A model generated the notes under the pieces. That model made no database searches. It saw nothing but the letters and a program-made list of their open reading frames with translations, and was not told the DNA's origin. Positions 10,301 to 25,492 of a DNA stretch of 64,000 bases are shown here, one piece after another (the first letter of the stretch is position 1; each line of letters begins with the position of its first letter). Both the position numbers and the translations under genes were made by a program. Source of the stretch: an uncultured Gemmatimonadota bacterium (GTDB lineage Bacteria > Gemmatimonadota > Gemmatimonadetes > Longimicrobiales > Longimicrobiaceae); the NCBI GenBank assembly GCA_902805735.1, contig CADCTW010000002.1, positions 1-64,000 on the forward strand, given 5' to 3'.

Positions 10301-13300
10301 GTCCCGCTGGAAGTCCTCCCGCTCACCGAAAACGGCAAGCTGGACCGCCGCGCCCTTCCCGCGCCCGAAGACGTACGCACCGCCGTCGCCGCGGACGCGT
10401 ACCTCGCCCCCAGCAACGCCGCCGAGCAGGCGCTGGCCGGCGTCTGGGCCGAGGTGCTGGGCGTGGAGCGGGTGGGAATCGACGACAACTACTTCGCCCT
10501 GGGGGGCGACTCCATCCGTGGGGTGCGGCTGGTTGCCGCCGCCCGCCGGCGGGGGCTCACGCTCTCCATCCCCCACATCTACCGCCACCAGACGGTGCGC
10601 GCCCTGGCCGCCGCCGCCGGCCCGGCCGACGAGTCGCCGCACGTAACCGGGCCCGCGGCCGAGCCGTTCGCGCTGATGGATCCGGCGGCGCGGGCCGGAC
10701 TCCCGGAGGACGTGGAGGACGCGTATCCGGTGAGCCGGGTCCAGCTCGGGATGTTCTACCACACCGAGCGCGACTCGGACTCGACCGTCTACCTGAACCT
10801 CACCGGCTACCGCGTCCACTCCGCTTTCGACGAGGCGGCGCTGCGCGAGGCGATCCGCCGCGTGGTCGCGCGCCACCCCGTGCTGCGCACCTCCTTCGAC
10901 CTTGCGGCCACCCCGGAGCCGCTCCAGCGCGTGCACCGCGACGTGGAGGTCCCGCTGGAAGTGGCGGACCTGCGCCACCTGCCGCCCGCCGAGCAGGACG
11001 AGTGGTTCGACCGCGAGCTCGGGCGCGGCTTCGACTGGACGCACGCGCCGCTGGCGCGCTTCCACGCGCACCTCCTCTCCGGCGACACCTTCCGGCTGAT
11101 CCTGGCCGAGCACCACGCCATCCTGGACGGGTGGAGCGTGGCATCGCTGACGACGGAGCTCCTCCGCACCTACGCGGCGCTCCTGGACGGCCGGCCGGAC
11201 CCTGCCGGCGCACCACCGGCCGCGCGCTTCCGCGACTTCGTGGCGCTGGAGCACCAGGCGCTCGCGTCCGAGGAAACGCGCGCCTTCTGGCGGCAGGTGG
11301 TGGACGGCGCCCCCGTGGCCGCCCTCCCGCCGCGGGAACGGGACGAAGCACCGCGCCCCGGCGACACCCAGCACCTGCTGGTGGCGTTCCCGGACGAGCT
11401 CGCGGCGGGGCTGGGGCGGGTGGCGGCGGCGGCCGGGGTGCCGCTGAAGACGGCGCTGCTGGCCGTGCACCTGCGCGTGCTGGCGATGCTCAGCGGGTCC
11501 GACGATGTAGCCACGGGCTACGTGACCAGCGGACGGCCGGAGACGGAAGACGGCGAGCGGGTGCTGGGCCTGTTCCTCAACACCGTGCCGCTGCGGGTGC
11601 AGATGGCGCGGGGGACATGGCTGGACCTGGTGCGGCTCACCTGGTCGGCGGAAGCGGCGCTCCTGCCGCACCGCCGCTTCCCGCTCTCCGAGATCGTGCG
11701 CGAGGCGGGCGGGCGCGCCCCCTTCGAAGTGGGATTCAACTTCGTCCACTTCCACGTCTACGGCGACCTGGCGGGCAGCGGGCTGCGGCTGGAGGGGGAC
11801 CGCTCCTTCCAGAAGAGCGAGGTTCCCCTGTCGGTCAGCTTCTCCATGGGCACCGCCACGGGGGCGGTGCGGCTCCGGCTGGAGCACGACCCGGCCCGGC
11901 TCTCCGCGGCACAGGTGCGCGCGATCGCCGGCTGGTACACCCGCGCCCTCGCCGCCATGGCGGCCGGGCCGGACGAGCGCTGGGACGCCGACGCGCTCCT
12001 GGACCCCGCCGAGGAGGACCGGCTGCGGCTCGCGAGCGCCGGGCCGGTGGTGACGCACCAGGCCCTCGCCGTCCACCGGCTCTTCGAGGCGCAGGCGGCG
12101 CGGACCCCCGGGGCCGTGGCCGTGACGCACGGCGAGGCGTCGCTCACCTACGCCCAGCTGGACGAGCGGGCGAACGGGCTCGCGCACCGCCTGGTGCGGC
12201 TCGGCGCCGGGCCGGAGGCACGGGTGGGCGTGTGCCTGGAGCGCGGCGTGGACCTGGTCGTGTCCCTCCTGGCCGTGCTCAAGGCGGGCGCCGCCTACCT
12301 CCCGCTCGACCCGGAGCATCCGGCCGACCGCGTGGCCTGGATGCTGGAGGACAGCGGCGCCCGCGTGCTGCTGACGCGCGCCGCCCTGGCCGGCCGCGCC
12401 GGCGGGTGGCGGGGCGAGGTGGTGGCCCTGGACGGCGAGGAGGAGCACGCCGCACCCGGCGCGCCGGCGGTGGAGTCCGGCGCCGAGGGGCTGGCGTACG
12501 TGATCTACACCTCCGGCTCCACGGGGCGCCCCAAGGGCGTGGGCGTCCCGCACCGCGCGCTCTCCAACCACATGCAGTGGATGCAGCGCGCCCTTCCCCT
12601 CACCGCCGCCGACAGTGTGCTGCAGAAGACGCCGGTGGGGTTCGACGCCTCGGTGTGGGAGTTCTGGGCGCCCCTGCTGGCCGGCGCCACGCTGGTGATG
12701 GCGCCCGCCGGGGCGCACCGCGACCCCGCCGAGATGCTGGAGGCGGTGCGGCGGGAGCGGATCACGGTGCTGCAGCTGGTCCCGGCGATGCTGCGCGAGG
12801 TGGTGGCGCACCCGGCGCTGCCCCTCTGCGGCACCCTGCGCCGCCTCTGCGCCGGGGGCGAGGCGCTCCCCGCGGAGCTCGCCGCCCGCGCCCGCGCCCT
12901 GACCGGCGCACAGGTGGTGAACCTGTACGGACCCACCGAGGTGTGCATCCAGTCCGTGGTGCACGTGGACGCGGGCGAGCCGGGGGTGACGGTGCCCATC
13001 GGCCGGCCGGTGGACAACGTGCGGGCGCACGTGCTGGACGGGGCGGGCGCCCCGGTGCCGCCGGGGGTTCCCGGCGAGCTGTACCTGGGCGGCGCCCAGC
13101 TGGCGCGCGGCTACCTGGGGCGGCCGGGGCTCACCGCGGATCGCTTCGTCCCGGACCCGTTCGCCGCCGAGCCGGGCGCGCGGCTCTACCGCACGGGCGA
13201 CCGGGCGCGCTTCCTGGCGGACGGCACGCTGGAGTACCTGGGGCGCGTGGACCAGCAGGTGAAGGTGCGCGGCTTCCGCGTGGAGCCGGGCGAGGTGGAG

Positions 13301-14629
13301 GCGGCGCTGGCCTCGCACCCCGGGGTGGCGGCGTGCACGGTCCAGGCGCGGGCGGACGCCGGGGGCGACACGCGGCTGGTGGCCTACCTGGTCCCCGCGC
13401 GCGGCGCCGTGCTCCCGGCGGGCGAGCTGCGCGCGTACCTGCGGGAGCGGCTGCCGGAGGCGATGGTCCCCTCGGCGTTCGTAACGCTGGACGCGTTCCC
13501 GCTCACCCCCAGCGGCAAGGTGGACCTCCGGGCGCTCCCCGCCCCGGAAGGCGTGCGCGCCGAGCGCCCGTACGTGGCCCCGCGCGACGCGCTGGAGCTG
13601 CGGCTGGCCCGGCTCTGGGAAGAGGTGCTGAACGTGGACGCGGTCGGCGTGCGGGACGACTTCTTCGACGTGGGCGGGCACTCGCTGGCTGCGCTCCGCC
13701 TGCTCACGGCGGTGGAGCGGCTCACCGGCGTCCGGCTTCCCATGGCGACGCTGCTCGCCACGCCCACGGTGGAGAACATGGCCCGGACGCTGCGGGCCGG
13801 CGAAGCCCGTCCCGCGTCCGGGCCGCTGGTCCCCATCCAGCCCGCCGGCGACGAGCGGCCGCTCTTCCTGGTGCACGCCGCGGGCGGCAACGTGGCCTCG
13901 TACGCGGCGCTGGCCCGGCACCTGGGGCCCGCGCAGCCCCTCTACGGCCTGCAGTTTCGCGGGATCGAGAGCGACGATCCCTCCCCCGCCGGCATCGAAG
14001 AGATGGCGGCGGACTACCTGGCGCAGCTCCGCGCCGTGCAGGAATCGGGGCCGTACCGCCTGGGCGGATGGTCCATGGGCGGGCTGGTCGCGTTCGAAAT
14101 GGCGCGCATCCTCGCCGCCGCGGCGGAGGAGGTGGAGCTCCTGGTGCTGGTGGACACCCGGGCACCGAGCGACGACGCCCCCGCCGCCGACCCGGACTCC
14201 CCGCGCCTCCTGGCCGGCTTCCTCCTCCACCTCGGTTTCGACCCAGACCGGACCGCCCTCTTCGCCCGCGAAGTCGCGGCGCTCGCCCCCGGCGAGCGGC
14301 TGCGGCGGGCGTGGGAGGCGGCGCGCGCGGACGACGTGGTGCCGGACCTGGGTCTCCCCGGGTTCGAGCGGCTGTGGAACGTGTTCCGCGCGAACGTGGC
14401 CGCGGCATCCGTCTACCGGCCGGGCTCCTCGGCGTGCGACATCCTGCTGGTCTCCGCCGAGGACCGCCCCGCGCTGGCAGCTCCGGAAGTGGAGCGGTGG
14501 CAGGATCTCACCGCGGGCACCGTGCGGGCCGAGACCCTTCCCGGGGACCACTTCGGCCTGGTGCGCGAGCCCTACGTCCGGGCCCTCGCCGACCTGCTGG
14601 CCGACGCCCTGACGTCCGTTCCAGCATGA
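4301..14629 (+). CDS. NRPS1: C-A(Ser)-T-C-A(Thr)-T-C-A(Gln-like)-T-TE
   Basis: A three-module peptide synthetase of 3442 residues with terminal release domain. Module 1: C (HHLVLDG ~141), A (YTSGSTG ~613), T (LGGHS ~1001). Module 2: C (HHVACDG ~1193), A (~1667), T (LGGDS ~2068). Module 3: an atypical C domain ([11 protein letters not shown] ~2141, HHAILDG ~2272), A (~2736), T (VGGHS ~3124). TE ~3180-3440 has [13 protein letters not shown] and GDHFGLV as nucleophile, acid and histidine. Specificity codes read by eye against GrsA positions: DVWHVSLVDK (serine, close to EntF), DFWSVGMVHK (threonine-like) and DAWQCGLIQK (nearest the Gln code). There is no epimerase domain and no A-T loading module; it begins with a C domain, so the chain is started by an acyl donor or by another synthetase. 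The start was chosen by identity with NRPS2 ([13 protein letters not shown]). Confidence 0.93.
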   Translation: MSNNVEAIYPLSPMQEGMLFHTAYAPGTGIYINQVAYTFGGLDADAFRRAWQAALDRHAALRSAFLWEKRDRPLQAVLRAVELPWDERDWRGLDGQAQQAALEALMHEDRTRGFALNRAPAMRLYVLRTGDDEHRVLWSFHHLVLDGWSMSLLLGEVFRLYDALRRGESPALPRAPQYRAYITWLQAQPPEAAEAFWRAALDGVTAPTPLGIDRDGEAVPADAPERYGQRMETMDPALAAEVQAFARQNRVTASAVAQGAWALLLSRYSGESDVVFGVTVSGRPPAVPDAEQTVGLFINTIACRVPVRDDLRVGEWLREIQARHGAAQQYDHAPLVQVQGWSQVPRDQPLFESLLVFQNFPTQGTGREGGGLEVREVKIAESTSVPLSVVVGIGKASFVKLMWDRTRIGDAAADRLLRHLPAVLAALVAGAGRRLGELQVLDAEDAAQTAAWNATHREYPGTECVHELIARQAAATPDAVAVVFEGERVTYAELDARANRLANHLRGLGVGPEVRVGVCAERSVDLVVALLATLKAGGGYVPLDPGYPRDRLAYMLEDSRVSVLLAQAPLAERIPPHGARTVWLDQDAAAIAAEDGTAPATGVGPDHLAYVIYTSGSTGRPKGAENAHRGIRNRLLWMQEAFGLDASDAILQKTPFSFDVSVWEFFWPLMVGARLVVARPDGHREPAYLARLIGDEGVTTVHFVPSMLQAFLEERDLSACAPLRRVVCSGEALPAELQTRFFQRIDAELHNLYGPTEAAVDVTWWPCARGDDRRSVPIGRPIANTQIHLLDARLHPVPVGIAGELYIAGVQVGRGYLGRRGLTAERFVPDPFSALPGARMYRTGDLARWLADGSVDYLGRADHQVKVRGFRIELGEIEAALAAHPGVREAVVAARTDAPGGTRLVAYVTPAEGAPDADALREHLRAQLPEYMVPAAFVAMDALPLSPNGKVDRKALPEPGAAAAASRVAPRNATEAGVARLFSEMLSVPDVGATDSFFALGGHSLLAMRLVSRVRELFSVELPLRAVFDGPTVAELARAVEDGRRGELPALPPVVPVGRTGALPLSFAQERLWLVDQMEGAGALYNVAVARRLAGALEVEALRGALAEIVRRHEALRTVFREVEGSLRQVIVPFAGFEVPLEDLSGLDEPEAEAERRAVQDAALPFDLAAGPLVRARLLRLGAEDHVLLLCVHHVACDGWSMGVLFHELKVLYGAFREERESPLPELAVQYADYAVWQRRHLDGDALEPHLAYWRQTLSGAPELLALPADHPRPAARTYQGGHERVELPAELLERLRALGQGESATLFMVLLGAFQALLSRYGGGDDVVVGSPIAGRTSRELEGLIGYFSNTLVLRTDLGGDPAFRDVLRRVRAATLGAYEHQDVPFDRLVAELRPERSLSHSPLFQVTFTLQDGDLSRWSLPGLGGVSVIPTEPQAKFDLMLTMETTRHGLRAGLTYATDLFERGTVQRMLGHLQRVLEQVAGSADVRLSELKLAGEVERALLAAGHATRSFPVAERLDQRFERRAMERPDAPALTFEGTTATYGEVNDRANRLAHRLRALGVGPEVRVGIALERSAELVVAILAVLKAGGGYVPLDPSYPAERIAFVLEDAQIPVLVTASHLVAQLPAFAGATLCIDTDAAAIAAESGENPAVESGPDSLAYVIYTSGSTGKPKGVQVTHANVARLFDATEPWFGFAADDVWTLFHSCAFDFSVWEIWGALLYGGRLLVVPFLTTRSPEDFHRLLVDEGVTMLSQTPSAFKQLVQADLASGVDASALRLRSVVFGGEALDPQSLRPWMERHGEQPRLVNMYGITETTVHVTYRVITRADLDRAGSPIGVPIPDLSLYVLDSRLEPVPPGVPGELFVGGAGVARGYLNRPELNAERFIQDPFSADPAALLYRSGDLARRRADGELEYMGRADQQVKIRGFRIETGEIEAVLLSHPALAASAVIAREDAGGERRLVAYVVARPGAAEPTAAELRAHLAAALPDYMVPSAFVPLEVLPLTENGKLDRRALPAPEDVRTAVAADAYLAPSNAAEQALAGVWAEVLGVERVGIDDNYFALGGDSIRGVRLVAAARRRGLTLSIPHIYRHQTVRALAAAAGPADESPHVTGPAAEPFALMDPAARAGLPEDVEDAYPVSRVQLGMFYHTERDSDSTVYLNLTGYRVHSAFDEAALREAIRRVVARHPVLRTSFDLAATPEPLQRVHRDVEVPLEVADLRHLPPAEQDEWFDRELGRGFDWTHAPLARFHAHLLSGDTFRLILAEHHAILDGWSVASLTTELLRTYAALLDGRPDPAGAPPAARFRDFVALEHQALASEETRAFWRQVVDGAPVAALPPRERDEAPRPGDTQHLLVAFPDELAAGLGRVAAAAGVPLKTALLAVHLRVLAMLSGSDDVATGYVTSGRPETEDGERVLGLFLNTVPLRVQMARGTWLDLVRLTWSAEAALLPHRRFPLSEIVREAGGRAPFEVGFNFVHFHVYGDLAGSGLRLEGDRSFQKSEVPLSVSFSMGTATGAVRLRLEHDPARLSAAQVRAIAGWYTRALAAMAAGPDERWDADALLDPAEEDRLRLASAGPVVTHQALAVHRLFEAQAARTPGAVAVTHGEASLTYAQLDERANGLAHRLVRLGAGPEARVGVCLERGVDLVVSLLAVLKAGAAYLPLDPEHPADRVAWMLEDSGARVLLTRAALAGRAGGWRGEVVALDGEEEHAAPGAPAVESGAEGLAYVIYTSGSTGRPKGVGVPHRALSNHMQWMQRALPLTAADSVLQKTPVGFDASVWEFWAPLLAGATLVMAPAGAHRDPAEMLEAVRRERITVLQLVPAMLREVVAHPALPLCGTLRRLCAGGEALPAELAARARALTGAQVVNLYGPTEVCIQSVVHVDAGEPGVTVPIGRPVDNVRAHVLDGAGAPVPPGVPGELYLGGAQLARGYLGRPGLTADRFVPDPFAAEPGARLYRTGDRARFLADGTLEYLGRVDQQVKVRGFRVEPGEVEAALASHPGVAACTVQARADAGGDTRLVAYLVPARGAVLPAGELRAYLRERLPEAMVPSAFVTLDAFPLTPSGKVDLRALPAPEGVRAERPYVAPRDALELRLARLWEEVLNVDAVGVRDDFFDVGGHSLAALRLLTAVERLTGVRLPMATLLATPTVENMARTLRAGEARPASGPLVPIQPAGDERPLFLVHAAGGNVASYAALARHLGPAQPLYGLQFRGIESDDPSPAGIEEMAADYLAQLRAVQESGPYRLGGWSMGGLVAFEMARILAAAAEEVELLVLVDTRAPSDDAPAADPDSPRLLAGFLLHLGFDPDRTALFAREVAALAPGERLRRAWEAARADDVVPDLGLPGFERLWNVFRANVAAASVYRPGSSACDILLVSAEDRPALAAPEVERWQDLTAGTVRAETLPGDHFGLVREPYVRALADLLADALTSVPA

Positions 14630-14738
14630 GGATCAGGATGAGCTGCGGGCTGGACATCTGAAGCAACACCGGGCATTGCCCAATCCACGCGCCCCCCTCG
14701 AGAGGGGCGCACCACAAAAGACGACCGGAGAGAAAGAC

Positions 14739-14951
14739 ATGTCCATGGAAGAGCGCGAAGACACCACGACCTACAACGTGGTGATGAACCACGAAGAGCA
14801 GTACTCCATCTGGCCCGCCGACCGCGAGCTGCCCCTGGGCTGGAGCGCGGTGGGCAAGACCGGCCCCAAGGCCGAGTGCCTGGCGCACATCGAGGAGGTG
14901 TGGACCGACATGCGCCCGCGCAGCCTTCGCGAGCGGATGGCCACGGCCTGA
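14739..14951 (+). CDS. MbtH-like protein
   Basis: A 70-residue MbtH-family protein, the small partner that binds NRPS adenylation domains and supports their folding or activity. It shows the family hallmarks [15 protein letters not shown], a CL..I segment and [12 protein letters not shown]. The track ORF begins upstream at 14676, but the ATG at 14739 gives the normal family length and has GGAG eight bases before it. It lies ~110 bp downstream of NRPS1 on the same strand and is followed by a strong terminator, so it probably closes the NRPS1 transcript. It is the only MbtH-like gene in the window and could serve all three synthetases. Confidence 0.95.
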   Translation: MSMEEREDTTTYNVVMNHEEQYSIWPADRELPLGWSAVGKTGPKAECLAHIEEVWTDMRPRSLRERMATA

Positions 14952-14982
14952 GCGGACGCCAGAGGCTGCAGACTGGAACGAG

Positions 14983-15020
14983 ACGTAGGGCGGCCGATCG
15001 TCGGCCGCCCCACGTCTTTG
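14983..15020 (+). terminator. Terminator after the MbtH-like gene
   Basis: GGGCGGCCGA TCG TCGGCCGCCC is a perfect 10-bp stem with a 3-base loop. It is extended outside a mismatch by ACGT/ACGT pairs and followed by TTTGTCTGTG. Its position 30 bp after the stop codon fits intrinsic termination of the NRPS1-MbtH unit. Confidence 0.75.
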
Positions 15021-15077
15021 TCTGTGACACCGATTCTACAGAACTGCATCCGTTCGTGCGCGCAGCTCATTCCTTGG

Positions 15078-15258
15078 TCATCCTGAAGGAGCCGCCGCTC
15101 CGTACCCGTCCGTCCGCTCCTGACCGTGGCGGCGATCGAAGGATCTTCTGTCGGCCGGCAAGGGACCCGGCGACGAGCCAGTCTCCAGGGCACCGGCGAT
15201 AGATCCTTCGCTCCGCGCCACAGTGTGGGTGTCCCTGCCGGGGCTCGTCTAGATGACA
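15078..15258. repeat. Dispersed TCATCCTGAAGGA / GAAGGATCT inverted-repeat element
   Basis: This is part of the 516-bp gap between the MbtH-like gene and the MATE gene. It has outer TCATC (15078) and GATGA (15252), and an inner perfect 9-bp inverted pair, GAAGGATCT (15138-15146) and AGATCCTTC (15201-15209). The wording TCATCCTGA...GAAGGATCT resembles short dispersed repeats common in large bacterial genomes. I see no gene in the gap. Confidence 0.45.
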
Positions 15259-15467
15259 AATACACGCGTTTCCCCGGAAGGCACTCGCTTTCTGCAAGTG
15301 GCATGACACCCGACGCGCCACGTCGCCAGCTCTCCTCATCACCGAGTGCCGATCTGACCGGTGCGCGCCGGGAGATGACGGTCTGGCCGCCACTTGTTTC
15401 CCGACGTACATCAGTTATCTTTTACGACAGAACATGTCGGTTTGCCCCTCTGACCGTTTCGTGAGTC

Positions 15468-16898
15468 TTGCTTCCCCCAACCGCCGCAGCCGGAATCCCG
15501 CACACCGCCCTCCCCCCTGCGGAGCCAGCGCTTCCCGGCCTCGCCGCGGCGTCACGGGGGGGTTCTCTACGCGCCGAGACACGGGAAGTAGCCGCGCTCG
15601 CCGCACCGATCGTCGCGAGCAACCTGCTCACGTGGGCCTCGGGCTCGGCCAACGTGTACATGCTGTCCCGGCTGGGCGCCGAGACCCTGGCGGGGCTGGG
15701 CATGGCGAACCAGGTCATGATGATCCTGATGACCCTGGTGCTCGGGATCACCACCGGCACCATGGCGCTGGTCTCCCGGGCCCGCGGCGCGTGCGACGCG
15801 GCGGCCGCGTCGCACGTCCTGCGGCAGTCCCTGCTGCTGGCGCTCCTGCTGTCGTCCGTGGTCGGCCTGGCGGGGATCGCGCTGGCGCCCTGGCTGCTGA
15901 GCGCGCTGGGAGCCGAGGGTGCCGCGGCCCAGGCGGGGACGCTGTACCTGCGCATCCTGCTCATCGGCCTGGCGGGCGTCGCCATGGACTTCACCCTGGC
16001 CAACACGCTGCGCGGGGTGGGCGATTCCGTGACGCCACTCCGCACCAACGCCGCCGTCGTGGTCCTGAACATCGGCGGGACCGCGCTGCTCGTCTTCGGC
16101 CCCGGCCCGTTCCCCGCCCTGGGAATCGCGGGGGCCGCGGCTGCCAGCATCGGCGCGCGGGCGGTGGGCGTCGCATGGCTGTGGACGCGGCTGCGGGGAG
16201 GACGAAGCGGGTTCCAGTGGCAGCCGGGCTCCTGGTCACCGGACCGGACGACGATTCGCCGCATCCTGGACATCGGCGTGCCCGGCGCGCTGGAGTCGAT
16301 CGTCCGCACCGGCAGCTCCGTGGCGCTGATGGGGGTGGTCGCGCGCACCGGAGCCGGAACGGCGGCCATCGCGGCGCACACGATCGGCCTGCAGATGGAG
16401 ATGTTCTCGCGTCTGGCCACCATCGGGCTCGGGACCGCCGCGACGTCCCTCGTGGGCCAGCGCGTGGGCGCCGGCGAGCCGCGCGCCGCCGAGCGCATGG
16501 GCTGGCTGGCCTGCGCCATGGGCGTGGCGCTGCTGGGAGGGCTCGGGCTGGTCACGTTCCTGCTCGCCGGGCCCCTGTCAAACATCTTCAGCGACGATCC
16601 GGCGACCGCGCGCCTCACGGCGGACTACCTGCGCACCATCTCGCTGGCGCAGCCGCTGTACGCGATGGGAATGGTGGCCGCCGGCGCGCTGCGGGGTGGT
16701 GGAGATACCCGGTTCCCCATGTGGGCCGCGGCCGTGGGCGGATGGCTGTTCATGGTCCCGGCCGCATGGCTGCTGGGCGTGCACCTGGGGTGGGGGCCGC
16801 GCGCGGTCTGGCTGGTCCAGGCCCTGAACTACGCCGTTTTCGCCGCCCTGCTCACCTGGCGCTTCCGTGCGGGCGGATGGAAGGGCATCCGCCTGTAG
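15468..16898 (+). CDS. MATE-family efflux transporter
   Basis: A 476-residue inner-membrane antiporter of the multidrug and toxic compound extrusion family, with about 12 hydrophobic segments in two related halves (IVASNLLTWASGSANVYML in the first; GVPGALESIVRTGSSVALMG opening the second) and the conserved loop LVGQRVGAGEPRAAERM. Sitting between NRPS1/MbtH and NRPS2 on the same strand, it is the best candidate for exporting the NRPS product, which is an inference from position. The start is uncertain: the only in-frame start is TTG at 15468 just after a stop, while an ATG at 15434 lies in another frame. A 7-G run near 15554 separates the two frames, so an N-terminal frameshift or sequencing error is possible. 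Confidence 0.88.
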   Translation: MLPPTAAAGIPHTALPPAEPALPGLAAASRGGSLRAETREVAALAAPIVASNLLTWASGSANVYMLSRLGAETLAGLGMANQVMMILMTLVLGITTGTMALVSRARGACDAAAASHVLRQSLLLALLLSSVVGLAGIALAPWLLSALGAEGAAAQAGTLYLRILLIGLAGVAMDFTLANTLRGVGDSVTPLRTNAAVVVLNIGGTALLVFGPGPFPALGIAGAAAASIGARAVGVAWLWTRLRGGRSGFQWQPGSWSPDRTTIRRILDIGVPGALESIVRTGSSVALMGVVARTGAGTAAIAAHTIGLQMEMFSRLATIGLGTAATSLVGQRVGAGEPRAAERMGWLACAMGVALLGGLGLVTFLLAGPLSNIFSDDPATARLTADYLRTISLAQPLYAMGMVAAGALRGGGDTRFPMWAAAVGGWLFMVPAAWLLGVHLGWGPRAVWLVQALNYAVFAALLTWRFRAGGWKGIRL

Positions 16899-16984
16899 GG
16901 CAGGTGGCTGGTCAGCGGGTCCCACGGGGGAGCTGGAAGTGGGCCTCCGTCCGGATCTGCTGGCGCGGCCCTGGCAACCCCGCC

Positions 16985-17121
16985 CCAGGAGCGAATGAAT
17001 TCGCCGCTGGGACCGCGCGAAGTGCCCCTGCGGGCACTGTGTCTTACGATGCGGAGCGGCGGCAACCAGTCCGCGGACGCGGACTTCGCGCAGGTCCAGC
17101 GGCGAATGAATTCGCTCCTGG
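16985..17121. repeat. 137-bp palindromic insertion in the NRPS2 leader
   Basis: The ends are near-perfect inverted copies: left CCAGGAGCGAATGAATTCGC (16985 on), right GCGAATGAATTCGCTCCTGG (ending 17121). The pairing continues inward through CCGCTGG(G)ACC. In the middle, AGTGCCC CTGC GGGCACT is a perfect hairpin. The NRPS1 leader has the same flanks (CCCCAGGA, then GGGCGAGCACC) but lacks this block, so it appears to be an insertion that postdates the leader duplication. No coding capacity. Confidence 0.65.
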
Positions 17122-17284
17122 AGGGGGCGAGCACCACCGAGTTACGCGGATCCGGTGTAGACGGCGCGCGCCCTGAAGATCGCGGCGGCAGATAATCTAT
17201 TTTACGACGTATTTGCGAAGAGCCCCGGGCGCTGGACGTCATCCTGGCCGGGCTCCATGGCTTGCCCTAACCCATAGCGGAACG
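17122..17284 (+). promoter_or_regulatory. NRPS2 leader, duplicate of the NRPS1 leader
   Basis: It carries GGCGAGCACCACC, a TAGACGGCGCGCGCCCTG segment and GGCTTGCCCTAACCCA, all matching the NRPS1 leader. An AT-rich stretch (GATAATCTATTTTACGACG, ~17191-17209) stands out in this GC-rich context and is a plausible promoter region; NRPS1 has only weak similarity at that point. The 9-mer TTTTACGAC in it also occurs at 15420, before the MATE gene. Promoter elements are not assigned with confidence. Confidence 0.4.
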
Positions 17285-23650
<6,366 letters not shown>

Positions 23651-23653
23651 GAT

Positions 23654-23672
23654 TCCCCCGGTCTCCGGGGGA
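23654..23672 (+). terminator. Stem-loop directly after NRPS2
   Basis: TCCCCCGG TCT CCGGGGGA is a perfect 8-bp stem with a 3-base loop starting four bases after the stop codon. There is no T-run. It probably cooperates with the second hairpin about 50 bp further on. Confidence 0.5.
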
Positions 23673-23723
23673 GCCCAAGGATCCTGACACGGCGTCGAGG
23701 GACGGCGCCGACCGAACGAGAAT

Positions 23724-23763
23724 GGGCCGGCTCCGAAGCATGGAGCCGGCCCGTCGTCGTTTT
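23724..23763 (+). terminator. Intrinsic terminator downstream of NRPS2
   Basis: GGGCCGGCTCC GAAGCAT GGAGCCGGCCC is a perfect 11-bp stem, followed by GTCGTCGTTTT. It is the clearest terminator of the NRPS2 transcript and lies between convergent genes (NRPS2 and the P450). Confidence 0.75.
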
Positions 23764-23796
23764 GAACCGCGACCCACCACTGCGATGGTCTCCCTG

Positions 23797-23920
23797 ATAC
23801 CGCATCCGGCAACTCAAATCGACGAGGCGGAGCCACTCACCTCACACGGAGGGCGGGATTCTTCATCCCTCCGTGTCCTCCGTGTGAGAACGACTGTTTT
23901 CACGGATTCGGTATGATATC
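23797..23920. repeat. Nested inverted-repeat element (CTCACACGGAGG variant)
   Basis: The 518-bp gap 23651-24168 holds the two hairpins above and this element, and otherwise nothing I recognise. The outer ends are GATACCGCATCCGG (from 23797) and, inverted, CGGATTCGGTATGATATC (to 23920). Inside are CTCACACGGAGG and CCTCCGTGTCCTCCGTGTGAG, also inverted to each other, which resemble a variant of the CTCACACAGAGACACAGAG repeat seen elsewhere in the window. Confidence 0.5.
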
Positions 23921-24168
23921 GAATCAGAGAGGAGCGGCGCGGCCGTTCGGCGCTCGCGCGGACCGCTTCGCCGTCCGGTGCCGCGCAAGCACCGCGCAGT
24001 GCCGGTGCGGACGATGAAAGGGGGAAGCGGCCCGTACAGACCGCGTGCCCCGATCTCCATCGAACCCGTGCCCTCAGGCGGCCGTCACACGGGCTGGGCC
24101 GTCCGCAGGCCGAACGCACGGAGTACGTGCGCGGATGACGCGCACGCCGCTGTCACTGAAGGTCTGCG

Positions 24169-25392
24169 TCACGCGCACAGGCAGGGGTACGAGGCGTACC
24201 CGCCCAGGTTCGGGTTCGGCTCCCACGTGGGGGGCGTCGCGGGGTCCGGACGGAGCTCGTGCAGCGTGTCCAGCAGCACCTGCAGCGCCACCTGGATCTC
24301 CATTCGCGCCACCGAAGCCCCTGGGCAGCGGTGCGCCCCGAACCCGAACGCCACGTGGGCGTTGGGCTGCCGGTCGCCCGCCAGGGTGTGCGGATCGGCG
24401 AATGCCTGCGGATCGCGGTTGGCGGCTTCAAGAAAGAGGACCACCTTGTCCCCCCGGCGGATGGTGGCTCCCTGCCCGTCATCGCCCCCGAGCCGCACCT
24501 CGTCCGCCGCGTAGCGCACCAGGTACCGGGTGGGGGTCACCACGCGCAGAAGCTCGTCGGTGAGCCGGCGCACCGCCGAGGGGTTCTCCCGTACCTGCTC
24601 CCTCCAGGCGCCCCACGCGGGCAGGAGGAGGGGAACGCCGCTTCCCAGCAGCTTCTGCGTGGTCACCCGCCCCGCGGCGAACGCCATCATGCACTGGATG
24701 ACGACGTCTTCCTCGCCGTCCAGCCCCCCGTCACGCATGAAAGCGCCGATCAGGTCGTCGGAAGGCGTCCCCCGCCGTTCGGCCACCCGCTCCCGCAGGT
24801 ACTCGCCCAGGCGGGTGATGTCGTCGATCTCCGCCCGCAGGTACCCGCTGGTGAGGTCCGCGAACGTTGAGGACCACCGCTCCAGCCGGTCGCCATCCTC
24901 GCCGCTGGCCAGGGGCAGCCCCAGCACCATCGAGATCGCCTGCATGGAAAACGGGGTGGCAAAGTCACGGATCAGGTCCAGCGCGCCCCGCTCGCGGGCG
25001 CGCTCCGCTAGCGCGAGCGCCGCCGCCCGCAGCGGCGCCGCCAGGCTCTCGGAGCGGCGCGAAAGCTCCACCAGCACCGCCCGCTGCACGCGCGCCTGCC
25101 GGCCGTCGTCCGCGAAGATGACCTGGTTCTGGATGGCTCTCTGGAGGAAAGTTGGGACCGCGCCGCGGCGAAGGTGCGGGGCCGCGAGGGTCGGGTCGGA
25201 CACGAAGCGCTCGTCGCCCAGGATCGAGCGAACCGCGCCATGTCCGCTCACCAGCCAGCAGCGCCCCGCCGGGTCGAAGGTGACCCCGCCGTGCTCCCGC
25301 AGCCCGTCGTACAGGCAGTGCGGGTCCGTGTAGCCCTTGACCAGGGCCTGCAACGTGACCGGGCAGGCCCCCTGCGCCGAATGTACGCTCAT
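24169..25392 (-). CDS. Cytochrome P450
   Basis: A 407-residue soluble bacterial P450, a heme mono-oxygenase that probably tailors the peptide. It shows the heme-thiolate loop FGFGAHRCPG near residue 350, the K-helix ELLR, and an I-helix segment FAAGRVTTQKLLG. The usual acid of the oxygen-activating AGx(D/E)T motif is Val here, although the threonines are kept. The gene lies 100 bp downstream of NRPS3 on the same strand, so the two are probably co-transcribed. This suggests action on the NRPS3-bound residue (predicted Phe) or on the released product. The substrate is not shown by sequence, and the altered I-helix leaves room for an atypical reaction. Confidence 0.93.
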   Translation of the reverse strand: MSVHSAQGACPVTLQALVKGYTDPHCLYDGLREHGGVTFDPAGRCWLVSGHGAVRSILGDERFVSDPTLAAPHLRRGAVPTFLQRAIQNQVIFADDGRQARVQRAVLVELSRRSESLAAPLRAAALALAERARERGALDLIRDFATPFSMQAISMVLGLPLASGEDGDRLERWSSTFADLTSGYLRAEIDDITRLGEYLRERVAERRGTPSDDLIGAFMRDGGLDGEEDVVIQCMMAFAAGRVTTQKLLGSGVPLLLPAWGAWREQVRENPSAVRRLTDELLRVVTPTRYLVRYAADEVRLGGDDGQGATIRRGDKVVLFLEAANRDPQAFADPHTLAGDRQPNAHVAFGFGAHRCPGASVARMEIQVALQVLLDTLHELRPDPATPPTWEPNPNLGGYASYPCLCA

Positions 25393-25492
25393 CTCTTGCC
25401 TCGGAGAGTCTCAATGGCCGGCAGCCGCACGCCACCGGGGTGACATCGATGGTGGGTGCCCGCGGCGGCAGGCCGCCGCCGCGAGCCGGTGC

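Noticed and set aside
8834-14551. 1905-aa minus-strand ORF opposite NRPS1
   Set aside because: Repetitive composition and no recognisable fold; the plus strand carries intact A, T, C and TE motifs.
15434-17176. 580-aa ORF in a second frame over the MATE gene
   Set aside because: Loses all membrane segments and the GQRVGAGEP motif; only its first codons could matter if there is a frameshift.
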